Part shown: piece after piece, positions 50,157 through 60,022 of the stretch | How positions within the stretch are numbered: position 1 is the stretch's first letter | Layout: every line of letters starts with the position of its first letter | DNA from: Shumkonia mesophila | GTDB taxonomy: Bacteria > Pseudomonadota > Alphaproteobacteria > Rhodospirillales > Shumkoniaceae | Length of the DNA: 64,000 bases | Assembly (NCBI RefSeq): GCF_026163695.1 | Contig: NZ_JAOTID010000008.1 | Location: 113,217-177,216 of the forward strand | Direction of reading: 5' to 3' | Position numbers and translations under genes: made by a program | The notes under the pieces: generated by a model | Told to the model about the DNA's origin: nothing | What the model saw: the letters and a program-made list of their open reading frames with translations, nothing else | Databases searched by the model: none

Positions 50157-51482
50157 ATGACGCTCACCCAAATGACCGCCATCCAGGCAGCAGCCGCCAT
50201 CCGCAACGGCGAGCTGACGTCCGAGGATCTGGTCCGCGCCTGCCTGGCGCGGATCGACGAGGTCGAGAAAACCGTCGGCGCCTGGACCTACCTCGACCCT
50301 GACCACGCGATCCGCCAGGCCCAGGCGGCCGACCTCGCCCGCAAGGAAGGCAGGGCATTGGGGCCGCTGCACGGGGTTCCGGTCGGCGTCAAGGACATCT
50401 TCGACACCGACGACATGCCGACCGAGGATGGCACCGTGCTGCACGCCGGCCGCCAGCCGCTGGAGGACAGCGCGGTGGTCGCCCTGCTGCGCGAAGCCGG
50501 CGCCGTCGTCATGGGCAAGACGGTGACCACCGAACTCGCCGTCTATTCGCCCGGCAAGACCCGCAACCCGCACAACCCCGAGCACACGCCCGGCGGCTCG
50601 TCCAGCGGATCGGCCGCCGCCGTCGCCGCCCACATGGTGCCGCTGGCCGTCGGTAGCCAGACCAACGGCTCGGTCATCCGCCCGGCATCGTTCTGCGGCG
50701 TCGTCGGCTACAAGCCCAGCTTTGGGCTGATCTCGCGCCACCGGGTGCTGCGCCAGTCGCCGCCGCTCGATTCCGTCGGCGTCTTCGCCCGCACGGTGGA
50801 GGACGCGGCGCTGCTGGCCGAACCGCTGATGGCCTACGATCCCCGCGATCCCGCCATGCGTCCGCGCGCCCGTCCCACCCTGGCGGCGACGGCCAGCTCC
50901 GAACCGCCGGTCGAGCCGGACATCGCCTTCGTCAAATCGCCGGTCTGGAACAAGGCCGACGACGACACACGGGAAGCCTTCGAGGAGCTGTGCGGGCATC
51001 TGGGCGAGCGGGTCCGCGAAGTCGATCTGCCGGATGTCTTCGCGCGCGCCCACGATTGGCACCGCGACATCATGGAGGCGGACCTCGCCAAGAACTTCCG
51101 CATCGACGAGGACAAGGGCCGGGACAGGATCAGCCCCGTCCTGCGCGAGATGATGGACCGCGGCAAGACGGTGAGCGCGGTGGCCTACAACGAGGCCATC
51201 GAACATAGGGCCGTGCTCGAAGGTCTGCTCGAGCCCATTTTCAAGCAGTACGACGCCATCCTGACGCCAGCCACCGTCGGCACCGCGCCGAAGGGCCTGG
51301 ACAGCACGGGAAGCCCGATGTTTTGCACGCTGTGGACCTATTGCGGCCTGCCCGCCGTCAGTCTGCCGCTGCTCAGCGGATCGAACGGCATGCCGATGGG
51401 CGTGCAACTGGTCGGCCCGAAGGGCGACGACGCCCGGCTCCTGAGGACAGCCCGCTGGCTGGCCGAAAGCCTGGGCGAGTAA
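50157..51482 (+). CDS. Amidase signature family enzyme
   Basis: This 441-residue Ser-Ser-Lys amidase has Lys79 in GVPVGVKDIFDTD, the Gly/Ser loop HTPGGSSSGSAAAVAA near 143-158 with the bridging Ser, and the probable nucleophile Ser172 in GSQTNGSVIRPASFCGVVG. It hydrolyses an amide in the cytoplasm, releasing ammonia and a carboxylate. It shares the TRAP operon without a visible terminator upstream. The ATG at 50157 is ten bases after GGAG; an ATG five bases earlier stops after two codons. The imported substrate and the amidase substrate are probably the same or related, which is inferred from context. Confidence 0.92.
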   Translation: MTLTQMTAIQAAAAIRNGELTSEDLVRACLARIDEVEKTVGAWTYLDPDHAIRQAQAADLARKEGRALGPLHGVPVGVKDIFDTDDMPTEDGTVLHAGRQPLEDSAVVALLREAGAVVMGKTVTTELAVYSPGKTRNPHNPEHTPGGSSSGSAAAVAAHMVPLAVGSQTNGSVIRPASFCGVVGYKPSFGLISRHRVLRQSPPLDSVGVFARTVEDAALLAEPLMAYDPRDPAMRPRARPTLAATASSEPPVEPDIAFVKSPVWNKADDDTREAFEELCGHLGERVREVDLPDVFARAHDWHRDIMEADLAKNFRIDEDKGRDRISPVLREMMDRGKTVSAVAYNEAIEHRAVLEGLLEPIFKQYDAILTPATVGTAPKGLDSTGSPMFCTLWTYCGLPAVSLPLLSGSNGMPMGVQLVGPKGDDARLLRTARWLAESLGE

Positions 51483-51499
51483 AGGAAGGAGTTCAGTTC

Positions 51500-51730
51500 A
51501 TGCCAAGAAAAGCCCTGTTCGTGGTGGCCGCCGCCCTGGCGGTAGGCCTGGCCATCGCCTTCCTCGGCAACCTCGCCATTCGGATCGCCGAGATCCCCCT
51601 GATGATCATCATCTTCGGGGTCCTGGCGATGATGGTGTGGGATTTCATCGACACCGTGCGGACCAACCTTCGCGCCAGCGACGCGGCCAGCAAGGCCAAT
51701 GGCCGGACCAACGGGTCGTCCAGGAACTGA
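51500..51730 (+). CDS. Small two-helix membrane protein at the end of the TRAP operon
   Basis: This 76-residue protein starts at ATG 51500 with AAGGAAGGAG nine bases before. It has two predicted helices (ALFVVAAALAVGLAIAFLGN and IPLMIIIFGVLAMMVWDFID) and a short Ser/Asn-rich cytoplasmic tail. No family is recognised. It lies 17 bases after the amidase and directly before a terminator, so it belongs to the same transcript. It could be an accessory to the transporter, but that is only positional inference. Confidence 0.75.
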   Translation: MPRKALFVVAAALAVGLAIAFLGNLAIRIAEIPLMIIIFGVLAMMVWDFIDTVRTNLRASDAASKANGRTNGSSRN

Positions 51731-51742
51731 GCGGAGACGACG

Positions 51743-51774
51743 AAGCCGGCCGGAAATTCCGGCCGGCTTTCCTT
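51743..51774 (+). terminator. Terminator of the TRAP-amidase operon
   Basis: A perfect 12-bp stem AAGCCGGCCGGA / TCCGGCCGGCTT with an AAT-type mini-loop is followed by TCCTT. It ends the operon and faces the convergent IclR gene. Because the stem has A-rich and T-rich ends it may work in both directions. Confidence 0.8.
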
Positions 51775-51795
51775 CGAAACAACCGTCAGGAGGGA

Positions 51796-52614
51796 TCAGG
51801 CAGAAACCGGCGCCGCCATCAGGCCGCCCAGTTCGCTGGTGATCAGGCGCGCGGCGCGGCGCACCCGCGCCCCCAGTTCGCCCGCCCGCTCCTCGGAAAT
51901 GCGGGGCGTCGGCCCGAGCAGCGAAATGGCCGCCACCGCCTCGCCCCGCTCGTCGAAGATGGGGGCGGCGACGCAGCGCACGCCGAAGGCATGTTCCTCG
52001 TTATCGAAGGCGTATCCGCGCTCGCGCACCTCGACCAGCGCCACCCGCAACTCGGACGGCGAAACGATGGTGTTGGGCGTGAGACGGCGCAGGCCGTGCT
52101 TGTGCAGGATGCGGGTCACCTCGCGCTCCGACATGGTGGACAGCAGCGCCTTGCCGACCCCCGAGCCATGCAACGGCACCCGCGACCCGGGCCGCGAGGA
52201 GGCGCGCATCATCTCGTGGCTTTCGACGTGCGCCAGGAACACCGCCTCGCCGTTCGATTCGACGGCCAGGTTGACCGTCTCTCCCGATTCCTCCATGAGC
52301 TGGCGCATGAACGGCAGCGCCGAACGGATGAGGTCGCGCCGGGGCAGGAAGGCGCTGCCGACCGTGAACGCCTGCACCCCGATGCACCACCGGCGATTGG
52401 AGTTGTCGAACTGCACGAAACGGCGCCGCTCCAGGGTCGTCAACAGGCGGTGCGCCGTCGACGGCGGCAGCCCGGCCCGCTGGGCCAGGTCGGAAAGCTG
52501 CAGGCCGTCGTCCATCTCGCCGATGTACTCCAGCAACGCCAGCGCCTTGTCGAGAGACTTGACGTACCCGGCGCTGGGTTGGCCGTTCGTCCGCCCGCTA
52601 CTCTTCCTTGCCAT
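51796..52614 (-). CDS. IclR family transcriptional regulator
   Basis: This 272-residue protein has an N-terminal winged HTH (about 18-75: VKSLDKALALLEYIGEMDDG, then LAQRAGLPPSTAHRLLTTLE) and a C-terminal IclR effector domain. The latter includes HGSGVGKALLSTMSEREVTR near 155 and GVRCVAAPIFDERGEAVAAI near 210. IclR proteins sense small metabolites such as glyoxylate or pyruvate derivatives. It is divergent from gcl and convergent with the TRAP-amidase operon, so it likely controls gcl and perhaps the transport operon. The related E. coli AllR represses gcl and binds glyoxylate. Confidence 0.95.
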   Translation of the reverse strand: MARKSSGRTNGQPSAGYVKSLDKALALLEYIGEMDDGLQLSDLAQRAGLPPSTAHRLLTTLERRRFVQFDNSNRRWCIGVQAFTVGSAFLPRRDLIRSALPFMRQLMEESGETVNLAVESNGEAVFLAHVESHEMMRASSRPGSRVPLHGSGVGKALLSTMSEREVTRILHKHGLRRLTPNTIVSPSELRVALVEVRERGYAFDNEEHAFGVRCVAAPIFDERGEAVAAISLLGPTPRISEERAGELGARVRRAARLITSELGGLMAAPVSA

Positions 52615-52711
52615 GATCCACGATTCCTCTTTGCAACGCCGGAAGGCGTCCGTCCCTCGAATCTGCTGCGGAAGACCTGGCCGAACCCCTGCCGAATTCG
52701 CTCATTCCGCC

Positions 52712-52733
52712 GTTTCCGAAAAAATTTGGAAAC
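52712..52733. promoter_or_regulatory. Candidate IclR operator in the iclR-gcl intergenic region
   Basis: The palindrome has perfect arms GTTTCC / GGAAAC around GAAAAAATTT and sits 98 bases upstream of iclR and 160 upstream of gcl. An overlapping TGGAAACCATTTTGA at 52727-52741 matches the E. coli IclR site (TGGAAATNATTTCCA) at about 10 of 14 fixed positions. The surroundings to 52850 are AT-rich and likely carry the gcl promoter. Confidence 0.5.
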
Positions 52734-52892
52734 CATTTTGAAAAAAGTGTTACCATATAGATTGCTGTTTTTCAACGGCTTTTTTGCATACGTACCATAT
52801 TACGAAATCAAATCCAATTTCGATTGCGCCAAACGGAAGTGCAATCCAATATCTCTCGCAGTTCACTTCTCGCCCCCGCCGGAGGCCCGACA

Positions 52893-54674
52893 ATGCCCAA
52901 GATGACCGCCATGGAAGCCGTCGTTCACATCCTCCGCAGCGAGGGCGTATCCACCGTATTCGGAATTCCCGGCGCCGCCATCCTGCCCCTCTATGACGCC
53001 CTGCGCGGCTCCGGCATCAACCACGTGCTCGCCCGCCACGAGGAAGGGGCCAGCCACATGGCCGAGGGCTACAACCGGGCCAGCGGCAAGATCGGTGTCT
53101 GCATGGGGACCTCGGGTCCGGCCGGCACCGACATGGTGACCGGCCTCTATTCGGCGCAGGCCGACAGCATTCCGATCCTCTGCATCACGGGCCAAGCGCC
53201 GCGTGCCGAACTGCACCGCGAGTATTTCCAGGCGGTCGACATCGCCGCCATCACCAAGCCGGTCACCAAGTGGTCGGTGACGGTCATGGAAGCCGCCCAG
53301 ATCCCGTGGGTGTTCCGCCAGGCCTTCCAGATCATGCGCTCTGGCCGTCCGGGGCCGGTCCATATCGACCTTCCGATCGACATCCAGAAGGAGACCATCG
53401 AGTACGATCCCGAGGTCGATCATCCGCTGGAGGTCTTCAAGCCGGTCCCGCAGCGCAAGCAGATCGAGAAGGCGCTGGAAATGATGATGGCCGCCAAGCG
53501 GCCGGTCATCGTCGCCGGTGGCGGCGTCGTTTCCGGCGATGCGTCGGAGGAATTGGTCAAGTTCGCCGAGCTGCTCAACTGCCCGGTCACGCCGACCCTG
53601 ATGGGCTGGACGTCCATCCCCGACGACCACCCGCTGAACACCGGCATGATCGGCACCCAGACGCAGCGGCGCTGCGGCAACGCCTCGTTCCTCGAAAGCG
53701 ATTTCGTGCTCGGCATCGGCAACCGCTGGGCCAGCCGCCACACCGGGGCGCTGGAGGCCTATCGCGGCAAGCGCACGTTCGTCCATGTCGACATCGAGCC
53801 GACCCAGATCGGCCGTGTGTTCTGCCCCGACCTCGGCATCGTCGGCGACGCCAAGGCGACGCTTCAGATGTTCATCGACGTCGCCCGCGAGATGGACGCC
53901 GTCGGCCACCTCAAGCGTCCCAACCACTGGGTGGCCCGCGTCCAGGAACGGCGGCGTACCATGCGCCGGCGCACCGACTTCGACAACGTGCCGATCAAGC
54001 CCCAGCGGGTGTTCCACGAGATCAACGAGATCTTCCCGCGCAATACCCGCTTCGTCACCGCCATCGGCCTTTATCAGATCGCCTCGGCGCAGTTCCAGCG
54101 CGTCTACGAGCCGCGCAAATACCTGATCTGCGGCCAGGCCGGACCGTTGGGCTGGGAAGTCCCGGCGACCATCGGCGCCAAGCTGGCCGACCCCGAGATC
54201 GAGGCGGTCACCGTGGTCGGCGACTACTCCTTCCAGTTCCTGATCGAGGAACTGGCGGTGGCCGCCCAGTTCAAGGTGCCGTTCGTCATCATCCTCTTCA
54301 ACAACGCCTACCTCGGCCTGATCCGCATGGCGTCGAAGCCCTACGACATGGATTTCCAGATCCAGCTCAGCTTCGACAACATCAACAACCCCGAGAACGA
54401 GGGCTACGGCGTCGACTTCGTCAAGGTGGCGGAAGGCTTCGGCTGCCGCGCCACCCGGGTCAAGGAGCCCGGCAAGATCCGCGAGGCCATCGAGTGGGCC
54501 CGCGAGGAATCGAAGAAGATGTCGGTGCCGGTCGTGGTCGAGGTCATCACCGAACGCAAGACCGATATCGCCATGGGCCCGGCGTTGGACCAGATCAAGG
54601 AATTCGAGGAGGTCATCGACCTGCCGACCGAGATGGACCTGTCGCTGCCCATGCTCGACGAGGAATCCAACTAA
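52893..54674 (+). CDS. gcl: Glyoxylate carboligase (tartronate-semialdehyde synthase)
   Basis: Gcl joins two glyoxylates into tartronate semialdehyde and CO2, using ThDP, in glycolate and allantoin breakdown. The 593-residue length equals E. coli Gcl. It is similar throughout, including [20 protein letters not shown] near 71, [20 protein letters not shown] near 96, [14 protein letters not shown] near 150, [13 protein letters not shown] near 417 and the ThDP region [14 protein letters not shown] with [11 protein letters not shown] near 440-485. A notable point is Glu50 in [15 protein letters not shown], where E. coli Gcl has Val51. GGAGG precedes ATG 52893. No hyi or glxR follows; a terminator does. 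Confidence 0.93.
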   Translation: MPKMTAMEAVVHILRSEGVSTVFGIPGAAILPLYDALRGSGINHVLARHEEGASHMAEGYNRASGKIGVCMGTSGPAGTDMVTGLYSAQADSIPILCITGQAPRAELHREYFQAVDIAAITKPVTKWSVTVMEAAQIPWVFRQAFQIMRSGRPGPVHIDLPIDIQKETIEYDPEVDHPLEVFKPVPQRKQIEKALEMMMAAKRPVIVAGGGVVSGDASEELVKFAELLNCPVTPTLMGWTSIPDDHPLNTGMIGTQTQRRCGNASFLESDFVLGIGNRWASRHTGALEAYRGKRTFVHVDIEPTQIGRVFCPDLGIVGDAKATLQMFIDVAREMDAVGHLKRPNHWVARVQERRRTMRRRTDFDNVPIKPQRVFHEINEIFPRNTRFVTAIGLYQIASAQFQRVYEPRKYLICGQAGPLGWEVPATIGAKLADPEIEAVTVVGDYSFQFLIEELAVAAQFKVPFVIILFNNAYLGLIRMASKPYDMDFQIQLSFDNINNPENEGYGVDFVKVAEGFGCRATRVKEPGKIREAIEWAREESKKMSVPVVVEVITERKTDIAMGPALDQIKEFEEVIDLPTEMDLSLPMLDEESN

Positions 54675-54754
54675 CCTTCAGTGCCCGACCTGGCGGCCCA
54701 AGCGACGCGGCCGCCCGTGATACTCCCTCACTTTAGCGTTCCTGCACTGAAACT

Positions 54755-54787
54755 AAGGCGTGAGCCCAGCTCACGCCTTCTTTTTTG
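54755..54787 (+). terminator. Intrinsic terminator after gcl
   Basis: A 9-bp stem GGCGTGAGC / GCTCACGCC with a CCA loop is flanked by AA and followed by TTCTTTTTTG. It is a strong, textbook-like signal 80 bases after the gcl stop. Confidence 0.92.
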
Positions 54788-54892
54788 CGCCGCCTCGCCG
54801 GCTTTGTCGCTTTTTCGCTCGCACGCTCATGCGCGAGCCGGCCTAGCACCCAATATCATGGACGACGCATCGCAAAAGGGAGCTGTCCGTCC

Positions 54893-56266
54893 GTGCACGT
54901 TTCCGCCGACCTCATCTCGCTGGCCGCCGTCATCCTGGTCGCCCTGGTCTGCGGCCTGGTGCTGACCCGGCTGCGCCAGCCGGCGCTGGTCGGCTATCTG
55001 TTGTCGGGAATCGTGCTCGGCCCGTCGGGGTTCGGCCTGGTCGAGATCCGCGACGCCATCGGCTTCCTGGCCGACTTGGGCGTGCTGCTGCTGCTGTTTC
55101 TGGTTGGCATGGAACTGAGCCTGCGCAGCTTCCGCGCCATCTGGGGCGTCGCACTGGCCGCCGCCGCGCTGCAGATCCTTTGCGCCACCGCCGTCATGGG
55201 CCTCTTCGCGGCGGCCCTGGGATTCCCGCTGGCGGTGGCCGTGCTGATGGGCTTCGTGGTTGCCGTCAGCAGCACCGCGGTGGCCGTCAAGATGCTGGAA
55301 CAGCTCAACATCCTGCGCACCCAGGTCGGCCAGATCACGGTCGGCATCCTCATCGCGCAGGACCTGGCGATCGTGCCGATGATGCTGATCCTGGGCCTGT
55401 TCGCCGGCACCGGCGACATCGCGCTCGGCCTTGGCAAGATCGCGCTCTCCCTCTTCCTGCTGGCGGCGTTGGTCTGGTACCTGAGCCGCCGGGAGCGGGT
55501 GCGCCTGCCGCTTGCCGGCGTGCTGGTCGCCTCGCCCGAGTTGAGGCCGTTGTACGGCCTGACGCTCTGCTTCGGGGCGGCGACGCTGACCGGCCTGATC
55601 GGCCTGTCGGCGGCCTACGGAGCCTTCCTGGCCGGCCTGGTGGTCGGCAACAGCACGGCGCGCAACATCCTTCTGCGCAGCGTACGCTCGATCCAGGACA
55701 TCCTGATCATGGTCTTTTTCCTGTCGATCGGGCTGCTCATCGATCTCGACTACGTATGGGCCAACATCGGCACCGTGCTGCTTATCCTGTTCATCATCAC
55801 CGTCGTCAAGACCGGCTTCAACATCGGCGTCCTCATCCTGCTGCGCGAACCCTGGCAGCACGCCTTCATCGCCGGCGTCCTGCTGGCCCAGATCGGCGAA
55901 TTCTCGTTCCTGCTGGGCGGCATCGGACGCGACAGCGGGCTGATCGACGCCGCCGGTTTTCAGCTGATCGTCACCATCACGGCCTTCACCCTCATCGTCA
56001 CGCCGTTATGGCTGGCGACGGCCAGGCGGCTGTTGCGCATCGCCGTCGCCGGCGCCGTCACCATCGAGGAAATGACGGCGCGCCTGCGAGCCGGCGGCAT
56101 CAAGGCCATGTGGTCGGCCTGCAAGGCCCGGCCGGTGCCCTCGCCCCTGGCATCGCGCGTCTTCGGGCGCCCGCACCGCCGCTCGGTGCGCGCCCCCCGC
56201 GAGCCGGCCGCCGAAGCGCCCTTGTCCGCCGCCGAGCCGGCGGTCGATCCGCCGCTGGCGGAATGA
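54893..56266 (+). CDS. Cation:proton antiporter, KefB/CPA2 type (membrane domain only)
   Basis: This 457-residue protein has about 12 membrane helices. CPA2 features are LRQPALVGYLLSGIVLGPSG near 23-42, LLLLFLVGMELSLRSFRAIW near 62, VVAVSSTAVAVKMLEQL near 120, GILIAQDLAIVPMMLILG near 152 and GAFLAGLVVGNSTARN near 245. The start is taken at GTG 54893 (MHVSADLISLAA) with GGGAG nine bases upstream, as no ATG fits. It has no TrkA-N nucleotide-binding domain; the tail is Arg/Pro/Ala-rich. It exchanges K+ or Na+ for H+ across the inner membrane. terC follows 40 bases later. Confidence 0.9.
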   Translation: MHVSADLISLAAVILVALVCGLVLTRLRQPALVGYLLSGIVLGPSGFGLVEIRDAIGFLADLGVLLLLFLVGMELSLRSFRAIWGVALAAAALQILCATAVMGLFAAALGFPLAVAVLMGFVVAVSSTAVAVKMLEQLNILRTQVGQITVGILIAQDLAIVPMMLILGLFAGTGDIALGLGKIALSLFLLAALVWYLSRRERVRLPLAGVLVASPELRPLYGLTLCFGAATLTGLIGLSAAYGAFLAGLVVGNSTARNILLRSVRSIQDILIMVFFLSIGLLIDLDYVWANIGTVLLILFIITVVKTGFNIGVLILLREPWQHAFIAGVLLAQIGEFSFLLGGIGRDSGLIDAAGFQLIVTITAFTLIVTPLWLATARRLLRIAVAGAVTIEEMTARLRAGGIKAMWSACKARPVPSPLASRVFGRPHRRSVRAPREPAAEAPLSAAEPAVDPPLAE

Positions 56267-56306
56267 CCTCCTGCCGCGCGCCTAACGAACTCCAACCCCC
56301 ACACCT

Positions 56307-57050
56307 ATGGACACACTCATGCTCGATTGGATCTTCGACGTCGACATCTGGGCCAGCCTGCTGACCCTGACCGCGCTGGAAATCGTGCTCGGCATCGACA
56401 ATGTCATTTTCATCTCGGTGGTCACCGCACGCCTGCCGGTCGAGCGGCAGAAGACCGCCCAACGGCTGGGCCTGGCGCTGGCCCTGTTCGGCCGAGTGGT
56501 CCTGCTGGCCAGCCTGGTATGGATCATCGGCCTGACCCAGCCGCTGTTCGTGGTCGGCGATTTCGCCGTTTCCTGGCGCGACATCATCCTTATCGCCGGC
56601 GGCCTGTTCCTGCTGGCCAAGGGCACCATGGAGATCCACGATACCGTCGAAGGCAGCGGCCACGAGGGCCCGGCGAAAAAGCCCCAGAGCTACGCCGCCG
56701 CCATCGGCCAGATCCTGGTCCTGGACATCGTGTTTTCCATCGATTCGGTAATCACCGCGGTGGGCATGAGCGACCACCTGCCGGTGATGATCGCCGCCGT
56801 CGTCATCGCCATCCTGGTCATGCTGCTGGCGGCCGGCCCGGTCAGCACCTTCATTCAGCACCACCCGACGTCCAAGATGCTGGCCCTAAGCTTCCTGCTG
56901 CTGGTCGGCATGGCGCTGGTCGCCGACGGCCTGCACTATCACGTGCCGCGCGGCTATCTATACTTCGCCATTGCCTTCTCGGCCGGCGTCGAGGCGCTCA
57001 ATCTTTGGTCGAGCAACCGACGCAAGAAGCCGTCGCAGACGGAAAGCTAA
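56307..57050 (+). CDS. TerC family integral membrane protein
   Basis: This 247-residue protein has seven or so helices and the TerC core: LEIVLGIDNVIFISVVTARL near 25-44 with the conserved Asp/Asn, LFLLAKGTMEIHD near 98 and LDIVFSIDSVITAVGMSD near 138 with the second Asp. Such proteins are linked to tellurite resistance and manganese export. No yybP-ykoY manganese riboswitch was seen; the 40-base gap to the antiporter gene is too short for one. It probably shares the antiporter transcript, suggesting joint ion homeostasis. Confidence 0.93.
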   Translation: MDTLMLDWIFDVDIWASLLTLTALEIVLGIDNVIFISVVTARLPVERQKTAQRLGLALALFGRVVLLASLVWIIGLTQPLFVVGDFAVSWRDIILIAGGLFLLAKGTMEIHDTVEGSGHEGPAKKPQSYAAAIGQILVLDIVFSIDSVITAVGMSDHLPVMIAAVVIAILVMLLAAGPVSTFIQHHPTSKMLALSFLLLVGMALVADGLHYHVPRGYLYFAIAFSAGVEALNLWSSNRRKKPSQTES

Positions 57051-57071
57051 GTCGGTGGCCCCAAAACGGCA

Positions 57072-57107
57072 GCGGGGGAGCCGACTCCCAAGCGTCAGCT
57101 CCCCCGC
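57072..57107. terminator. Hairpin between convergent terC and helicase genes
   Basis: A perfect 10-bp stem GCGGGGGAGC / GCTCCCCCGC has a 16-base loop. On the minus strand it is followed by TGCCGTTTTGG, a weak T run, so it may end the helicase transcript or both. Confidence 0.5.
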
Positions 57108-57140
57108 CCCCGAAAACTATCGGTCGCTATGGTGTGTGGT

Positions 57141-58394
<1,254 letters not shown>

Positions 58395-58756
58395 TAAGGG
58401 TTCATTCCTTATGCGCCGGGGCAGCGCGCCCATCGCGGGTACGCAGACGCCTCCTGGCGCGTTGGCCGATTTTCCACGCGCACTTGGAAAACGGAAATTT
58501 TCGGAAATTGTCTTGAGACTGGGGTATCCCGGTTGCCGGGAGCCCTTTACGCGATCGCAAGCAATTGCAGGGCTGTAAATGCGCCCGCCGATCCCGGAAG
58601 TCAAGGAATACCGCGAAATAAAATTTCAGAGCCGTGATTTGGCCGCCCAAATGGTCACGCCCTAGTGTTCGCCGGAAACGTTGAAATTCGCGGAACATAT
58701 GCCCAGTTGGTTGAGTTCTCCCACGGCCCCGTCACCATCGCGAAGGAAAGGGACAG
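58395..58756. promoter_or_regulatory. Divergent region between helicase and egtB, 362 bp
   Basis: The region holds two promoters. On the helicase side a long untranslated leader is likely, as for many cold-responsive helicases, with AT-rich DNA around 58485-58510 and 58600-58640. No riboswitch or strong operator was recognised. GAAGGAAAGGGAC just before 58757 is the egtB ribosome site. Confidence 0.45.
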
Positions 58757-60022
58757 ATGCCCAAACCAGAAGCGAAGAGACATCCCGAGAGAACCGGCCT
58801 CGCCGCCCGCTACCAGGATGTCCGCCGCGCCAGCGAGCGGCTGGTCGCGCCCTTGAGCCCCGAAGACGCCGCCGTCCAGTCAATGCCCGACGCCAGCCCG
58901 GCCAAGTGGCATCTGGCCCACATCACCTGGTTCTTCGAAGTCATGGTGCTGGCCCGTTGGGCGCCAGGCTACCGCCCCTATCGGCCGGAATGGCATTACC
59001 TTTTCAATTCCTATTACGAGGCGTTGGGTGAGCGCCATCCGAGGCCCGAACGCGGCATGCTGACCCGTCCCTCGCTCGACGAGGTCAAGGAATACCGGCG
59101 CTTCGTCGATGCCGCCATGCTCGATCTGCTGAACGGCCCTGTCGATGCCGAGCTTGAAGACCTGGTCGTGATCGGCCTCAATCACGAACAGCAGCATCAG
59201 GAGCTCATCCTCACCGATATCCTCGATCTTTTGTCGCGCAACCCGCTGCGGCCGGCCTATGTGGCGCCGGTGCCCCACCTCGCCGGCGCCGCCGGTGGGA
59301 ACGCCGGGTGGATCGAACATCCCGGTGGGCGCGTCGAGATCGGCCATGCCGGTCCCGGCTTCGCCTTCGACAACGAGGGGTCGCGCTTCGAAACGCTGCT
59401 CCGGCCTTTCCGCGTCGCCGACCGCCCGGTGACCAACGGCGAATGGATAGCCTTCATGGCCGACGGCGCCTACCTTCGGCCCGAACTGTGGCTGGCCGAC
59501 GGCTGGGCGACGGTGAAAATCCGCGGCTGGCGGGCGCCCCGCTATTGGCGGGAAGACGACGACGGATGGGCGTGCCTGACCCTGCACGGGCCGATCACCC
59601 CCGATCCGGCGGCGCCCGTCTGCCACGTCAGCTACTACGAGGCCGACGCCTACGCCCGCTGGGCCAGCAGGCGGCTGCCCACCGAGGCGGAATGGGAAAC
59701 GCTGGCGGCGAAGCATGACCCCGCCGCCGGCCAGTTCGTCGAGGACGGGCGGCTGGTGCCGGCCCCGGCTGGCGACGGCGGGCCCGGCTTCTTCGGCGGA
59801 GTCTGGGAATGGACGGCATCGCCCTACAGCCCGTATCCCGGCTTCAAGCCGGCCATCGGGGCGCTCGGCGAATACAACGGCAAGTTCATGTGCAGCCAGA
59901 TGGTGCTGAGAGGCGGCTCCTGCGTCACCCCGCGCGGCCATGTGCGCGCCACCTACCGCAACTTCTTCTATCCGCACCAGCGCTGGCAGTTCATGGGTCT
60001 CCGGCTGGCGGAGGACGGCTGA
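58757..60022 (+). CDS. egtB: Ergothioneine biosynthesis protein EgtB (hercynine oxygenase type)
   Basis: EgtB is an iron(II) enzyme that attaches a thiol (gamma-glutamylcysteine or cysteine) as a sulfoxide to hercynine. The 421-residue protein has an N-terminal DinB-like domain with KWHLAHITWFFEVMVL near 50 and GLNHEQQHQELILTDI near 140, giving the three-His facial set. The C-terminal FGE-sulfatase/C-type lectin domain has YEADAYARWASRRLPTEAEW near 295 and the ending LRGGSCVTPRGHVRATYRNF followed by MGLRLAED. ATG 58757 has a good ribosome site. The stop overlaps the egtD start by one base. No egtA, egtC or egtE is nearby. Confidence 0.95.
   Translation: MPKPEAKRHPERTGLAARYQDVRRASERLVAPLSPEDAAVQSMPDASPAKWHLAHITWFFEVMVLARWAPGYRPYRPEWHYLFNSYYEALGERHPRPERGMLTRPSLDEVKEYRRFVDAAMLDLLNGPVDAELEDLVVIGLNHEQQHQELILTDILDLLSRNPLRPAYVAPVPHLAGAAGGNAGWIEHPGGRVEIGHAGPGFAFDNEGSRFETLLRPFRVADRPVTNGEWIAFMADGAYLRPELWLADGWATVKIRGWRAPRYWREDDDGWACLTLHGPITPDPAAPVCHVSYYEADAYARWASRRLPTEAEWETLAAKHDPAAGQFVEDGRLVPAPAGDGGPGFFGGVWEWTASPYSPYPGFKPAIGALGEYNGKFMCSQMVLRGGSCVTPRGHVRATYRNFFYPHQRWQFMGLRLAEDG

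Noticed and set aside
52615-52892. Glycine or other riboswitch upstream of gcl
   Set aside because: No conserved riboswitch core was recognised; the region looks like an AT-rich promoter with operator motifs.
54675-54892. N-terminal extension of the antiporter from an in-frame start at 54785
   Set aside because: The extra residues are not hydrophobic or conserved, and the frame would begin inside the T run of the gcl terminator.
56267-56306. Manganese (yybP-ykoY) riboswitch upstream of terC
   Set aside because: The gap is only 40 bases and contains no such structure.
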